A stretch of DNA of 32,329 bases from Clostridia bacterium. Its GTDB lineage: Bacteria > Bacillota > Clostridia > Oscillospirales > CAG-272. Below are positions 15,331 through 22,412 of this stretch, piece after piece. The notes below the pieces were generated by a model. The model did not search any database and was not told the origin of the DNA. It worked only from the letters and a program-made list of their open reading frames with translations. Each line of letters starts with the position of its first letter. Position 1 is the stretch's first letter. The stretch lies in the NCBI GenBank assembly GCA_017451485.1, contig JAFTOG010000018.1, positions 1-32,329 on the forward strand. The letters run 5' to 3'. Made by a program: the position numbers and the translations under genes.

Positions 15331-16026
15331 ATGAAAAAATCGCAAAAACTTATGCTGGCGGTCAATCTTGCGGTTATCGCTACCATCTTCGTGTTAAACT
15401 TTTTCTACCAAAGCAACGGCTTTGATTTCACTCTCAAATGCGTATGTAGTGGCTTGTTTGCATTGCTTGGACTTATCAATCTTGGTTATACCTTTAAAAC
15501 CAAACAGCCGAATACAAAATTTTATATCGGTATGGCGGCAGGTCTTGTGCTTGCTTTTCTCGGTGATTATCTAATCGGAAAAGATTTCATTGTTGGAGCA
15601 GCGACCTTTGCTCTTGGACATATCTGTTTTGTGGTGGCATATTGCTTTATACAGAAGATGCAAAAGCTCGATTATGCCATTACCGGAACTCTGTTTCTCG
15701 GTTGCTTGCTCTTCCTTCTGTTCTGCCCGTTGCTCACCTTTGAGGTAGCAATCTTCCGTATTGTTTGCATTGTATACGCATTAATCATCTCAACGATGCT
15801 CGGTAAAGCGGTTGGAAACTTCGTCAGAGAGAGAACTCTCGTAAACGGAACGATTGCAACAGCAAGTATTCTTTTTTTCTTCTCCGATTTGATGCTTGTG
15901 TTAGACTGGTTCATCGGACTTTGGAATTGGACAGACCACGCTTGTATGGGGACTTACTATCCGGCTCTGTGCTTCTTGGCACTCTCAATGTGTATCAAAA
16001 TAATTAAAATAATAGATAATAAATAA
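15331..16026 (+). CDS. YhhN/TMEM86-family membrane protein, predicted lysoplasmalogenase
   Basis: A 231-residue integral membrane protein with seven to eight hydrophobic segments. The family signatures of YhhN are visible: AAGLVLAFLGDYLIG (Asp in a membrane helix), FALGHICFVVAY (G-H), and ASILFFFSDLMLVLDWF (S-D near the end). Characterised YhhN/TMEM86 proteins hydrolyse the vinyl-ether bond of lysoplasmalogens, releasing a fatty aldehyde and a glycerophospho-base. Clostridia make plasmalogens, so the substrate would be native. The gene directly follows two aldehyde-metabolising enzymes under a MarR promoter. The activity of this member is inferred from family and context. Confidence 0.85.
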   Translation: MKKSQKLMLAVNLAVIATIFVLNFFYQSNGFDFTLKCVCSGLFALLGLINLGYTFKTKQPNTKFYIGMAAGLVLAFLGDYLIGKDFIVGAATFALGHICFVVAYCFIQKMQKLDYAITGTLFLGCLLFLLFCPLLTFEVAIFRIVCIVYALIISTMLGKAVGNFVRERTLVNGTIATASILFFFSDLMLVLDWFIGLWNWTDHACMGTYYPALCFLALSMCIKIIKIIDNK

Positions 16027-16056
16027 GCTTTTGGAGGAATAATCTCTATAAATAAG

Positions 16057-16311
16057 ATGGACGAAAATAGTTATTTACGCCTTGGAAAATCGGTAACGTG
16101 GAGATTAAAAACCGAATCGTAAGGGAGGACCTCGCTGTGCGGATGGCTTGAGCTTACGGGCTGTGGCCTTGACAAGGAGGGGGCAAAGCTTTTTCTTGAA
16201 ATAGCAAACAACAATGTAGGACTTATCATCTCCGGCATTATTCAGCGATTGCACTATATCCTCGACTCCTGTCAAGGCGTGGCAATCGAATACCTAACCA
16301 ACGCAATTTAA
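16057..16311 (+). pseudogene. Unidentified small gene interrupted by one in-frame stop
   Basis: From an ATG with GGAGG 20 nt upstream the frame reads MDENSYLRLGKSVTWRLKTE, hits TAA at 16120, then continues open in the same frame with a protein-like sequence (CGWLELTGCGLDKEGAKLFL) to TAA 16311. The continuity of frame across a single stop suggests one small broken gene of about 84 codons. No family is recognised. Confidence 0.4.
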
Positions 16312-16339
16312 AACAAAAAAGAGTAGCCAAACGCTACTC
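16312..16339 (-). terminator. Minus-strand intrinsic terminator
   Basis: GAGTAGC pairs with GCTACTC around a 5-nt loop. On the minus strand the stem is followed by TTTTTTGTTTT. No minus-strand gene ends here now, so it is a relic or ends a tRNA-region transcript. Confidence 0.6.
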
Positions 16340-16365
16340 CAAACAACGAAATATAAATGCAGACA

Positions 16366-16412
16366 TAAAAATATCGAGTGACCATAACTGAAACCTGTTA
16401 TGAACACTCGAT
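16366..16412 (-). terminator. Two-tier hairpin, probable minus-strand terminator
   Basis: ATCGAGTG pairs with CACTCGAT (outer) and CATAAC with GTTATG (inner, 8-nt loop). On the minus strand it is followed by ATTTTTATG. It sits just downstream (minus sense) of a tRNA 3'-end-like fragment. Confidence 0.5.
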
Positions 16413-16413
16413 A

Positions 16414-16433
16414 TGGTCGTGATGACAGGACTC
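16414..16433 (-). other. tRNA-Pro 3'-end-like fragment
   Basis: Twenty bases match the 3' end of the intact tRNA-Pro (19937-19956) at 19 positions, including the CCA end and part of the T-arm. There is no tRNA body behind it. Confidence 0.5.
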
Positions 16434-16447
16434 TCCATGTCTGCGAG

Positions 16448-16567
16448 CAGGGCATTCCACGGCTCTGACAGTCCACCGGACTGTCATTCACTACCGTTTC
16501 CCCTTCGAGTCCTGAAAACAAAAAATCCTAAACCGAACAAAAGCTCAATTTAGGATTTTATGGTCGA
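16448..16567. repeat. Left copy of a 120-bp direct repeat
   Basis: Matches 19824-19943 at 114 of 120 positions without gaps. It contains a small perfect hairpin (TGACAGTCC with GGACTGTCA), a minus-strand terminator (AAAATCCTAAA with TTTAGGATTTT, 16522-16559) and the last 7 bases of the tRNA-Pro 3' end. The two copies flank the MFS and hydrolase-like genes. The stretch from here to 16807 has no convincing gene; a 91-codon open frame starting at 16560 overlaps the repeat and looks like chance. Confidence 0.85.
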
Positions 16568-16807
16568 AGTGTGGTCGTCTTATTCGAACTGCTTCTTGAA
16601 AAGCAACTTGAATCCTTTTGCTATAAGGATTTATCGCACTTTGAAAAACATCCGATTTGTGCGAAAATGTAAAATCAATGTCTTGCAGAGAGTGAAAAAT
16701 ACCTGTTTTTTGATGTTTAAGGGTGCAAAAAGTGGAGAGTCAAGGATGCAAAAATATGGAGTACTGATAGCATTCTTAACAAACTATCATAAAAAGAACA
16801 AAATTCA

Positions 16808-16836
16808 TTGTATAAGCTTTTTGATTATGATATAAT
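16808..16836 (+). promoter_or_regulatory. Promoter of the MFS-hydrolase pair
   Basis: TTGTAT, 17-nt spacer, TATAAT within TATGATATAATT. It is the same arrangement and the same 12-bp block as the promoter at 3147-3175. Confidence 0.75.
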
Positions 16837-16890
16837 TGATTTACACAGCGTATTTTACGATTAGCTTGTAACAAAATTATTGAGGAAGAT

Positions 16891-18093
16891 ATGTCAAACA
16901 TAAAAAAATATTGTATTTATACGACGATTTATAATGTAGGATTCACATTTTGCACGGGAGCAATCATGCAAACATTTTTGATTCAAGTGGGATTCTCCGC
17001 TGGGCAGGTTTATGTTCTGAATTCGTTAATGCAGATAATGCAAGTAGCTATGATGCTCGTTTTAACCTTTTTATCTGGAAAAATAAAATGTGTAAAAACG
17101 GTTACGAGTATATCCTATTTATCGTTAAGCGTATTAACGGGTGTGTTTTTAATGGGTGCAATAAATCCCGAATTGATAAAACACGGCTATGTGATCGCCG
17201 TATTTATCGTGGCAGGCATATCCTATGTAGGCGTGGGCTTGTATACCATTCTTTCGTACTGCCTGCCATATTATACCATTGATATGAATGAATATGGAAA
17301 AATGACGGGCATCAGTGTAGCGATTGCGGGAGGAGTATCCTTTTTGGTGTCGCTTGCCTATTCCATTCTTTTATCAAAATTCTCGTATATGAAAACAACG
17401 GCGGCTTTCTTTGTGATTGCAATAATATGCTTTATCCTGACGAGTATCGTGTGTGGGTCTATGCGAGTGAAAAATGTAGAAATGAACAGAGAAGACCGGG
17501 AAAGAAACGATGTTATCTCGGTGTTTAAGAATAAGAATACATACATATTATTGATCCCCAATTTTGTGCGAGGATTATCAGTAGGTATATTTAATGTAAT
17601 CGCTACAATCGCCATCTCTACCAGTATTCTGAACGAAACGACCTCCTCCTATGTGAATGTAATTTTACAAATAGCGACCTTCGCAGGCAATGTATTTTTT
17701 GCGTTTGCATATAGAAAGCTTTCCACGAAGAATTTACTCTTACTTGCTACGCTGGGCGTATGCGTAAGCTTTCCGTTTTCCCTTGAGCTTGGGGTCATTG
17801 GCTTTTTCTGTTGCTTTACGATCGCTTCGTTTTTCCGGTTCGTTACCGATACTGCGATTCCCGTCATTATTACGGAAATTATTCCAAAGGAACAAATCGG
17901 TCCGTATACTTCTATCCGTATGCTCATTTTTACGGGGGCACAAGCAGTTGCAACCTTACTTATAACACCGCTTGAAACTGCAATCGGCTATACGGGTGTA
18001 TTGATTTTCGCAACGGTGATGTTATTTATTTGTGGCATAACATATTACGCTGTTGCAAGAAGTGTAAAACAGCCAATCGGCAAACAAGATTAA
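16891..18093 (+). CDS. Major facilitator superfamily transporter
   Basis: A 400-residue protein with about twelve hydrophobic segments in two halves, separated by a charged loop near residues 195-215 (VKNVEMNREDRERNDVISVF). MFS features include the Gly- and Ser-rich helices and an IIPKEQIGPYTSIRMLIF loop. It opens MSNIKKYCIYTTIYNVGFTF without a signal peptide. The substrate is not evident. The gene 20 nt downstream encodes a hydrolase-like protein, so uptake of an oligosaccharide or glycoside that is then cleaved inside the cell is the natural model. A GAGGAAG site precedes the ATG. It lies between the copies of the 120-bp repeat, so horizontal gain is possible. Confidence 0.85.
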   Translation: MSNIKKYCIYTTIYNVGFTFCTGAIMQTFLIQVGFSAGQVYVLNSLMQIMQVAMMLVLTFLSGKIKCVKTVTSISYLSLSVLTGVFLMGAINPELIKHGYVIAVFIVAGISYVGVGLYTILSYCLPYYTIDMNEYGKMTGISVAIAGGVSFLVSLAYSILLSKFSYMKTTAAFFVIAIICFILTSIVCGSMRVKNVEMNREDRERNDVISVFKNKNTYILLIPNFVRGLSVGIFNVIATIAISTSILNETTSSYVNVILQIATFAGNVFFAFAYRKLSTKNLLLLATLGVCVSFPFSLELGVIGFFCCFTIASFFRFVTDTAIPVIITEIIPKEQIGPYTSIRMLIFTGAQAVATLLITPLETAIGYTGVLIFATVMLFICGITYYAVARSVKQPIGKQD

Positions 18094-18113
18094 TTAAAAA
18101 GGAGCAAAAATGA

Positions 18114-19607
18114 ATGAAACAACATACAAAGTTTATAATTCAAATGGATCCTTATACGGGGGAGATTGCAAATATTCCGGAAGATAAGCTTATTGAGTGG
18201 CTTTTTTACTGTGTCGATAAGAAGGGCGTAAAGGTAGATGAGATTTTTTGGGAGGGACATTGCTTTATAGAGCAGGAAAGTCCATGTAACAATACCCGAA
18301 TATATAAAAAATTCCAAGATAAGGGAATAAATATTATGGGACGCATTATAGATGAGTGCCATAAGCGTGGAATTAAAGCATATTGCCTTCATCGTGTTTC
18401 CGAGGTGGAGACGAAATTGGCGTCTGGTAGAAACGAAATAAAGCAAATGCACAAAGACTGGGTCATTAAAACCTGGTGGCAAGAAGGGTTATGGAATTTA
18501 GCATCGTCGTCTCTTCAGGAATTTAAGCTTAATTACATAACAAAAATTATGACCGAATACTCCTTTGACGGAATTTGTATAGACTTTTTAAGACATCTTC
18601 CCTGTCTTCCTGTTGGCAAGCAATGGGAATACAGAGAATGTGCGACAGAGTTTATGAGTAAGCTAAGGGCTAATATGAATGAGCTTGGGCGTCAGGTTGT
18701 AGTAGGGGCTAAGCTCCCCGAGAATGGAGAATCTTGTCGTGTGGATGGCTTTGATGTTGAAAAGTGGGCTAAAAATAGCTTGGTAGACTTTGTCGTTGGA
18801 GGTTCAAGAACGGTCAATCCTGATATTGATTGGTATAAAAACATTACCGAAGGCACAGATACCTTAGTCTATGCTTGCTGGGATGTAGGACATGTAGCGG
18901 AAGGACACCATAATCAGACAAGCGATTTCTATCGTGGAATGTTATCTAATTGGACTTACAAGGGGGTTGACGGAATCGTTGTATTTAACCCTGTACCGGC
19001 ACCTTATGAAGAGCTTTCTAAATTGCTTCCTCCCGAGGAAATAATATATTGTCTGGGACCTGATTATGCTGATTTTTATAATATTTTAGCTGACGAAAAT
19101 TCACAGGATAAAGCCTTAAAATATGTTGCAGAACGAAGAGGTGGTTATCCGTTTTTAACAGGCTGTGGAGGAAATAATGTTTTTGCACCGCTTCCTGCAC
19201 CTATTCCAAACGATGAAACACCGTTGAATGTAAAAATTGATGTGTGTGGAGATTTTTGGGATAGACAAGCAGAGGTAAGATTTGTCATAACCAATGCAAA
19301 ATCCTCCTGTGATAAATTTAAGGTATTCTTAAATGGGGCTCTGATAGAGGACTTTTCAGAGGATTATAACTATAAGGATGAGCAGATTTTTTGGCCCAAT
19401 CCCCAACCTGCAATATATACTGCTAACTGCTTAAATTTAAATCCTGCACCCATTTTAGAAATTAAAGCAAAGGTTGACGGAAGTCTTCTTAAGAATGGAA
19501 CAAATACTATTTCAATAGCTGTTATTGACAGAATAAATTATTTTCTGGATTCGGACAGCATAAATGTTGAACGGGCAGAAATTATTGTTGGACCTAAAGG
19601 TGATTAA
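18114..19607 (+). CDS. GHL10/TIM-barrel hydrolase-like protein
   Basis: A 497-residue cytoplasmic protein. The first about 330 residues look like a (beta/alpha)8 barrel of the glycoside-hydrolase-like kind: ECHKRGIKAYCLHRV (strand), YSFDGICIDFLRHLP (acidic residue after a strand), RQVVVGAKLPENGES, LVDFVVGGSR, YACWDVGHVAEGHH, and GVDGIVVFNPVPAPYEEL closing the barrel. Residues 390-497 look like a beta-sandwich domain (LNVKIDVCGDFWDRQAEVRF, then a NTISIAVIDRINYF strand). The family is not identified; GHL10-like is the nearest impression. AAAGGAG lies 9 nt before the chosen ATG; another ATG 4 nt earlier is in the wrong frame. It is co-transcribed with the MFS transporter and ends before two terminators. 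Confidence 0.55.
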   Translation: MKQHTKFIIQMDPYTGEIANIPEDKLIEWLFYCVDKKGVKVDEIFWEGHCFIEQESPCNNTRIYKKFQDKGINIMGRIIDECHKRGIKAYCLHRVSEVETKLASGRNEIKQMHKDWVIKTWWQEGLWNLASSSLQEFKLNYITKIMTEYSFDGICIDFLRHLPCLPVGKQWEYRECATEFMSKLRANMNELGRQVVVGAKLPENGESCRVDGFDVEKWAKNSLVDFVVGGSRTVNPDIDWYKNITEGTDTLVYACWDVGHVAEGHHNQTSDFYRGMLSNWTYKGVDGIVVFNPVPAPYEELSKLLPPEEIIYCLGPDYADFYNILADENSQDKALKYVAERRGGYPFLTGCGGNNVFAPLPAPIPNDETPLNVKIDVCGDFWDRQAEVRFVITNAKSSCDKFKVFLNGALIEDFSEDYNYKDEQIFWPNPQPAIYTANCLNLNPAPILEIKAKVDGSLLKNGTNTISIAVIDRINYFLDSDSINVERAEIIVGPKGD

Positions 19608-19676
19608 TATAGAATTTGAACCTACATAAGGTTTAACACTTAAATGCATTTCAAAAATATATAGACCATAAAACAA

Positions 19677-19709
19677 AAAAAGGATAGAGCAGAGAAGCCC
19701 TATCCTTTT
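19677..19709. terminator. Terminator after the hydrolase-like gene
   Basis: AAAAGGATAG pairs with CTATCCTTTT with A-run before and T-run after, so it works in both directions. Confidence 0.8.
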
Positions 19710-19731
19710 GCTGTATTTTAGCCTAAAAATG

Positions 19732-19761
19732 AAAAAGACTACTCGAACGAGTGGTCTTTTT
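19732..19761. terminator. Second terminator after the hydrolase-like gene
   Basis: AAAAAGAC-t-ACTCG pairs with CGAGT-g-GTCTTTTT with a 2-nt minimal centre. Symmetric A/T flanks allow both orientations. Between here and the MATE promoter at 20334 the 785-bp gap holds the tRNA region and palindrome listed below. Confidence 0.75.
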
Positions 19762-19823
19762 TCAATCTCTAATTTGGGATTATAATTTCTTAAGCTTGAA
19801 GTAGAAACAGGTGACAGAGATGA

Positions 19824-19943
19824 CAGGGCGTTCCACGGCTCTGACAGTCCTCCGGACTGTCATTCACTACCGTTTCCTCTTCGAGCCCTGCAAACAAAAA
19901 ATCCTAAACTGAACAAAAGCTCAATTTAGGATTTTATGGTCGA
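19824..19943. repeat. Right copy of the 120-bp direct repeat
   Basis: 95 percent identical to 16448-16567 in the same orientation, 3376 bp apart. This copy is the native 3' flank of the intact tRNA-Pro: it overlaps the tRNA's last 7 bases and includes its terminator. Confidence 0.85.
19898..19935 (-). terminator. Terminator of tRNA-Pro
   Basis: An 11-bp stem (AAAATCCTAAA with TTTAGGATTTT) begins 1 nt past the tRNA 3' end on the minus strand and is followed by a U-run. Confidence 0.8.
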
Positions 19944-20012
19944 GATGACAGGACTCGAACCTGCGGCATCGTGCTCCCAAAGCACGCGCGCTACCACCTG
20001 CGCTACATCTCG
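19937..20012 (-). tRNA. tRNA-Pro (anticodon UGG)
   Basis: 76 nt on the minus strand. The acceptor stem CGAGATG pairs with CATCTCG, the discriminator is A and the CCA is encoded. The D-arm reads AGCGCAGGTGGTAGCGC, the anticodon stem CGTGC/GCACG holds the loop TTTGGGA with anticodon TGG (plus positions 19977-19979), and the T-arm reads GCAGGTTCGAGTCCTGT. The sequence follows the usual bacterial proline tRNA layout. Its 3' flank is duplicated at 16448-16567 and part of its 5' half is duplicated at 20167. Confidence 0.95.
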
Positions 20013-20166
20013 GTAAAATATTTAACTGTAAAACAGCAGGTGTCCGCTGCGCTTCCTGTTGTAACTAAGGCTCTGCCGTCGCAACTAATGTTGCTAGTCA
20101 CTCGCCAAGTTACTGCCACTCCTTATTTCTCGCTTCATCACCCACAGGGAGCACTCGAAAATGTCC

Positions 20167-20185
20167 CCACCTGCGCTACATCTCG
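20167..20185 (-). other. tRNA-Pro 5' fragment
   Basis: Nineteen bases identical to the 5' end of the intact tRNA (acceptor strand and start of the D-arm). The flank beyond it (20186 onwards) resembles the 5' flank of the intact tRNA, including a shared TTTCCTGTT-type stretch. A tandem second tRNA gene that lost its body is the simplest reading. The 150 bases between the two carry no feature I recognise. Confidence 0.55.
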
Positions 20186-20273
20186 ATAAATATTCAATTC
20201 TTTATAAATTACAGGTATTTGCTGTGTTTCCTGTTCTTTGCCTATGTATTATAACAGAGAAAAGCTGTTTTGT

Positions 20274-20317
20274 CAATACTTGATTTTTGAAATTTGAATT
20301 TCGAAAATCAAGTATTG
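20274..20317. repeat. 44-bp near-perfect palindrome
   Basis: Two 21-base arms (CAATACTTGATTTTTGAAATT and its complement with one mismatch) are separated by 2 bases. It lies 16 bp upstream of the MATE -35 and could be a cruciform-forming operator, a terminator, or the tip of a miniature element. Confidence 0.75.
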
Positions 20318-20333
20318 ACTATTATGTGAATTA

Positions 20334-20362
20334 TTGACATTTTTTGTAACTTGTGATATCAT
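20334..20362 (+). promoter_or_regulatory. Promoter of the MATE gene
   Basis: TTGACA, 17-nt spacer, TATCAT. A strong GGAGGTGAT ribosome site precedes the ATG. Confidence 0.8.
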
Positions 20363-20392
20363 ATTCAATAGAATGTCATAGGAGGTGATTGT

Positions 20393-21760
20393 ATGGCAAG
20401 GAGCATTTCAAAGGATTTTACCAATGGTAATATAGTAAAACAGCTTATCCTGTTTGCGTTGCCTTTTATGGCGTCCAACGCACTTCTTGTTTTTTACAGC
20501 ACCATTGATATGATAATAGTAGGTAAGTTTGTGGGCACAGCAGGACTTTCTGCTGTATCTCAAAGCAGCCAGATTGTAAACTTTGCCACTATGGTGTGCC
20601 TCGGATTTTCAAATGCCGGTCAGGTTCTTTTAGCTCAGGCTATGGGTGCAGGAAAACGCAAGGAAATGAATGATATTATAGGTACGCTTTTTATATTTGT
20701 ATCAGTTGTTTCCATTGTATTTAGTGTTGTAATTCTCACTTTGCAGAATTGGATTTTAACAATTATGAAAATTCCGCAGGAATCCTATGAAATGGCGAGA
20801 GAATATCTGGTAATTTGTGCCGCAGGACTTATCTTCACAGCAGGATACAATATGGTATCTGCCGTTCTTCGAGGAATGGGTGACGCTAAAAGACCGTTTT
20901 TGTTTATCGGTATAGCATCAATTGTCAATCTGGTTCTTGACATAGTATTTACCGGTTTACTTGGTTGGGGAGTTGCGGGTGCTGCTTGGGCTACTATAAT
21001 CGGTCAGGCAGTATCGTTTGTTTTTTCTCTTTATTATTTATATCGCAGACGCCACGATTTCGGCTTCAATTTCAAGGGAGAAAGCTTTATTCCAAAGGGA
21101 AAATATATTGGAATGATAGCAAATCTCGGCACTCCAATGGCTATACAGTCCGGATTTATAAATCTTTCAATGCTCGTGGTAAATTCTCTCATAAACAATG
21201 TTGGTGTGGTTGCCTCCGCTACGTTTGGTGTAGGCGTTCGTATTGACGATATAGTAAATAAAATATCGCAGGGAATACAGTACGCCGCAGTACCTATGAT
21301 AAGTCAGAACATAGGCTCCGGCAATAATGAAAGGGCAAAGAAGGTAGTAAGATATGCAATAATGTACTCCATAGCCTTAACTGTATTCTTTATGGTTTTG
21401 TATATTACACTTGGTAAATATTTATTTATGATATTCTCGGATGACCCCCTTGTGCACGAGATGTCATCGGAGTTTATAAAGGCGATTTTATGGATGTTCC
21501 CGGCATTTACAATAATGAGGGGAAGCGGAGCCTTTGTACAGGGTATCGGCAATGCAAAGTTAAGTATGGTATTGGCTATCCTTGACGGTGTAGTGCTTCG
21601 TATTGGTCTTAGCTGGCTCTTTGGCATTTTCCTTGGTTGGGGCTTCTACGGCTTTGTCCTCGGCTACGGACTTGCTCCCTATGGCTACGCAATTCCAAGT
21701 ATAATATATTTTCTCGCAGGCAAATGGCAAACGAGAAAGGCTTTGGCAGAGGATATATAA
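20393..21760 (+). CDS. MATE-family multidrug/sodium antiporter
   Basis: A 455-residue transporter with twelve membrane segments in two homologous halves. Typical MATE stretches are seen: LILFALPFMASNALLVFYST, IDMIIVGKFVGTAGLSAVSQ, VLRGMGDAKRPF (the R-G-x-G-D/N loop in half one), and its counterpart GSGAFVQGIGNAKLSM in half two. These antiporters expel cationic drugs or metabolites in exchange for sodium or protons. A single-gene transcript is likely, from its own promoter to a terminator shared with the convergent HD gene. The physiological substrate is not inferable. Confidence 0.95.
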   Translation: MARSISKDFTNGNIVKQLILFALPFMASNALLVFYSTIDMIIVGKFVGTAGLSAVSQSSQIVNFATMVCLGFSNAGQVLLAQAMGAGKRKEMNDIIGTLFIFVSVVSIVFSVVILTLQNWILTIMKIPQESYEMAREYLVICAAGLIFTAGYNMVSAVLRGMGDAKRPFLFIGIASIVNLVLDIVFTGLLGWGVAGAAWATIIGQAVSFVFSLYYLYRRRHDFGFNFKGESFIPKGKYIGMIANLGTPMAIQSGFINLSMLVVNSLINNVGVVASATFGVGVRIDDIVNKISQGIQYAAVPMISQNIGSGNNERAKKVVRYAIMYSIALTVFFMVLYITLGKYLFMIFSDDPLVHEMSSEFIKAILWMFPAFTIMRGSGAFVQGIGNAKLSMVLAILDGVVLRIGLSWLFGIFLGWGFYGFVLGYGLAPYGYAIPSIIYFLAGKWQTRKALAEDI

Positions 21761-21766
21761 TAAAGT

Positions 21767-21790
21767 AAGAGCAGACCTGTGTCTGCTCTT
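21767..21790. terminator. Convergent terminator between MATE and HD genes
   Basis: AAGAGCAGAC pairs with GTCTGCTCTT around CTGT. It begins 7 nt after the MATE stop and overlaps the last bases of the minus-strand HD gene. Confidence 0.8.
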
Positions 21791-22235
21791 AATATTTCTT
21801 TTTTTCAAATCTGTCGCTGATTGCTGCCACCTTGTCATAGAAGCAAATTAACCAGCCGGCTTTTGTTTTTGGAGGAATAGGTGTTAATGGAAACATATGA
21901 TGCTTTATCATATCCTTTTGAATATCGGTAAGGTTGGGATATTTCTTCAGAGCATTTTTAAGGGCACATTTTGGATGCCTGAACCAGTGAAATCTGTGTT
22001 TTTCCCCCACCCCGTGTAGATTATACAGATAATAGTCGTGAAGAAGAGCACCAATTATCAGCTCCTTAATATCCATTTTAAGCCCAAATCTCTTGTGGTG
22101 TCTGTAGCAAAGGTATGCAACCTTTACGGAATGACCGTATACTGTACCGTTGATATGGTGCTTGTGCTTCTTCATCCTTTGAAATTCCTTGGAGCTTGTA
22201 ATTTCCCGTATATAAGATATAAATTCTTTGTCCAT
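21789..22235 (-). CDS. HD-domain phosphohydrolase
   Basis: A small HD-superfamily protein of 148 residues from the ATG chosen. Metal ligands are visible in order: H in YGHSVKVAYLCYRHH, the HD pair in GALLHDYYLYN, H in HRFHWFRHPKCAL, and further His in KHHMFPLTPIPP followed by the distal Asp in CFYDKVAAISDRF. Homologues commonly start MDKEF, which supports this ATG (GAGG about 12 nt upstream). A GTG 36 nt further up (22271) would add KIVINGRGRDS and has its own GGAG. The substrate is unknown; nucleotide or phosphomonoester hydrolysis is typical. It overlaps the MATE terminator. Confidence 0.85.
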   Translation of the reverse strand: MDKEFISYIREITSSKEFQRMKKHKHHINGTVYGHSVKVAYLCYRHHKRFGLKMDIKELIIGALLHDYYLYNLHGVGEKHRFHWFRHPKCALKNALKKYPNLTDIQKDMIKHHMFPLTPIPPKTKAGWLICFYDKVAAISDRFEKKKY

Positions 22236-22382
22236 GCTGTCCCGTCCTCTGCCATTTATCACAATTTTCACAGTATTTTATCATCTCCTTGTTTTTGAAA
22301 GATTTATAAAGTGTAAGAGTTTTGTTAAATCTGCTATTAGTGTTTACAATTTTTATAGGTTAAGCCGGAACAATATAAAAGA

Positions 22383-22406
22383 GCTGACCCTACATATAGG
22401 GTCAGC
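22383..22406 (-). terminator. Terminator of the PHP gene
   Basis: A perfect 10-bp stem, GCTGACCCTA with TAGGGTCAGC, and 4-nt loop. It lies 7 nt past the PHP stop and is followed by TCTTTT on the minus strand. The stem resembles the GGCTGAC hairpins of the first 12 kb but lacks their spacer. Confidence 0.8.
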
Positions 22407-22412
22407 CTTTAA

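Noticed and set aside
16560..16835. 91-codon frame between the left repeat and the MFS promoter
   Set aside because: It begins inside the tRNA flank repeat and ends inside the MFS promoter; no ribosome site and no recognisable protein pattern.
16448..19943. Classical integrative element with att sites
   Set aside because: No integrase, relaxase or phage gene lies between the repeats, and the shared tRNA part is only 7 bases, so only a recombination scar is claimed.
19971..20189. 72-codon plus-strand frame
   Set aside because: It overlaps the intact tRNA-Pro and its duplicated fragment on the other strand.
22078..22284. Minus-strand 68-codon frame with CENCDKW near its start
   Set aside because: It overlaps the HD-domain gene in another frame; its ATG shares the HD gene's ribosome site but the rest lacks protein-like continuity.
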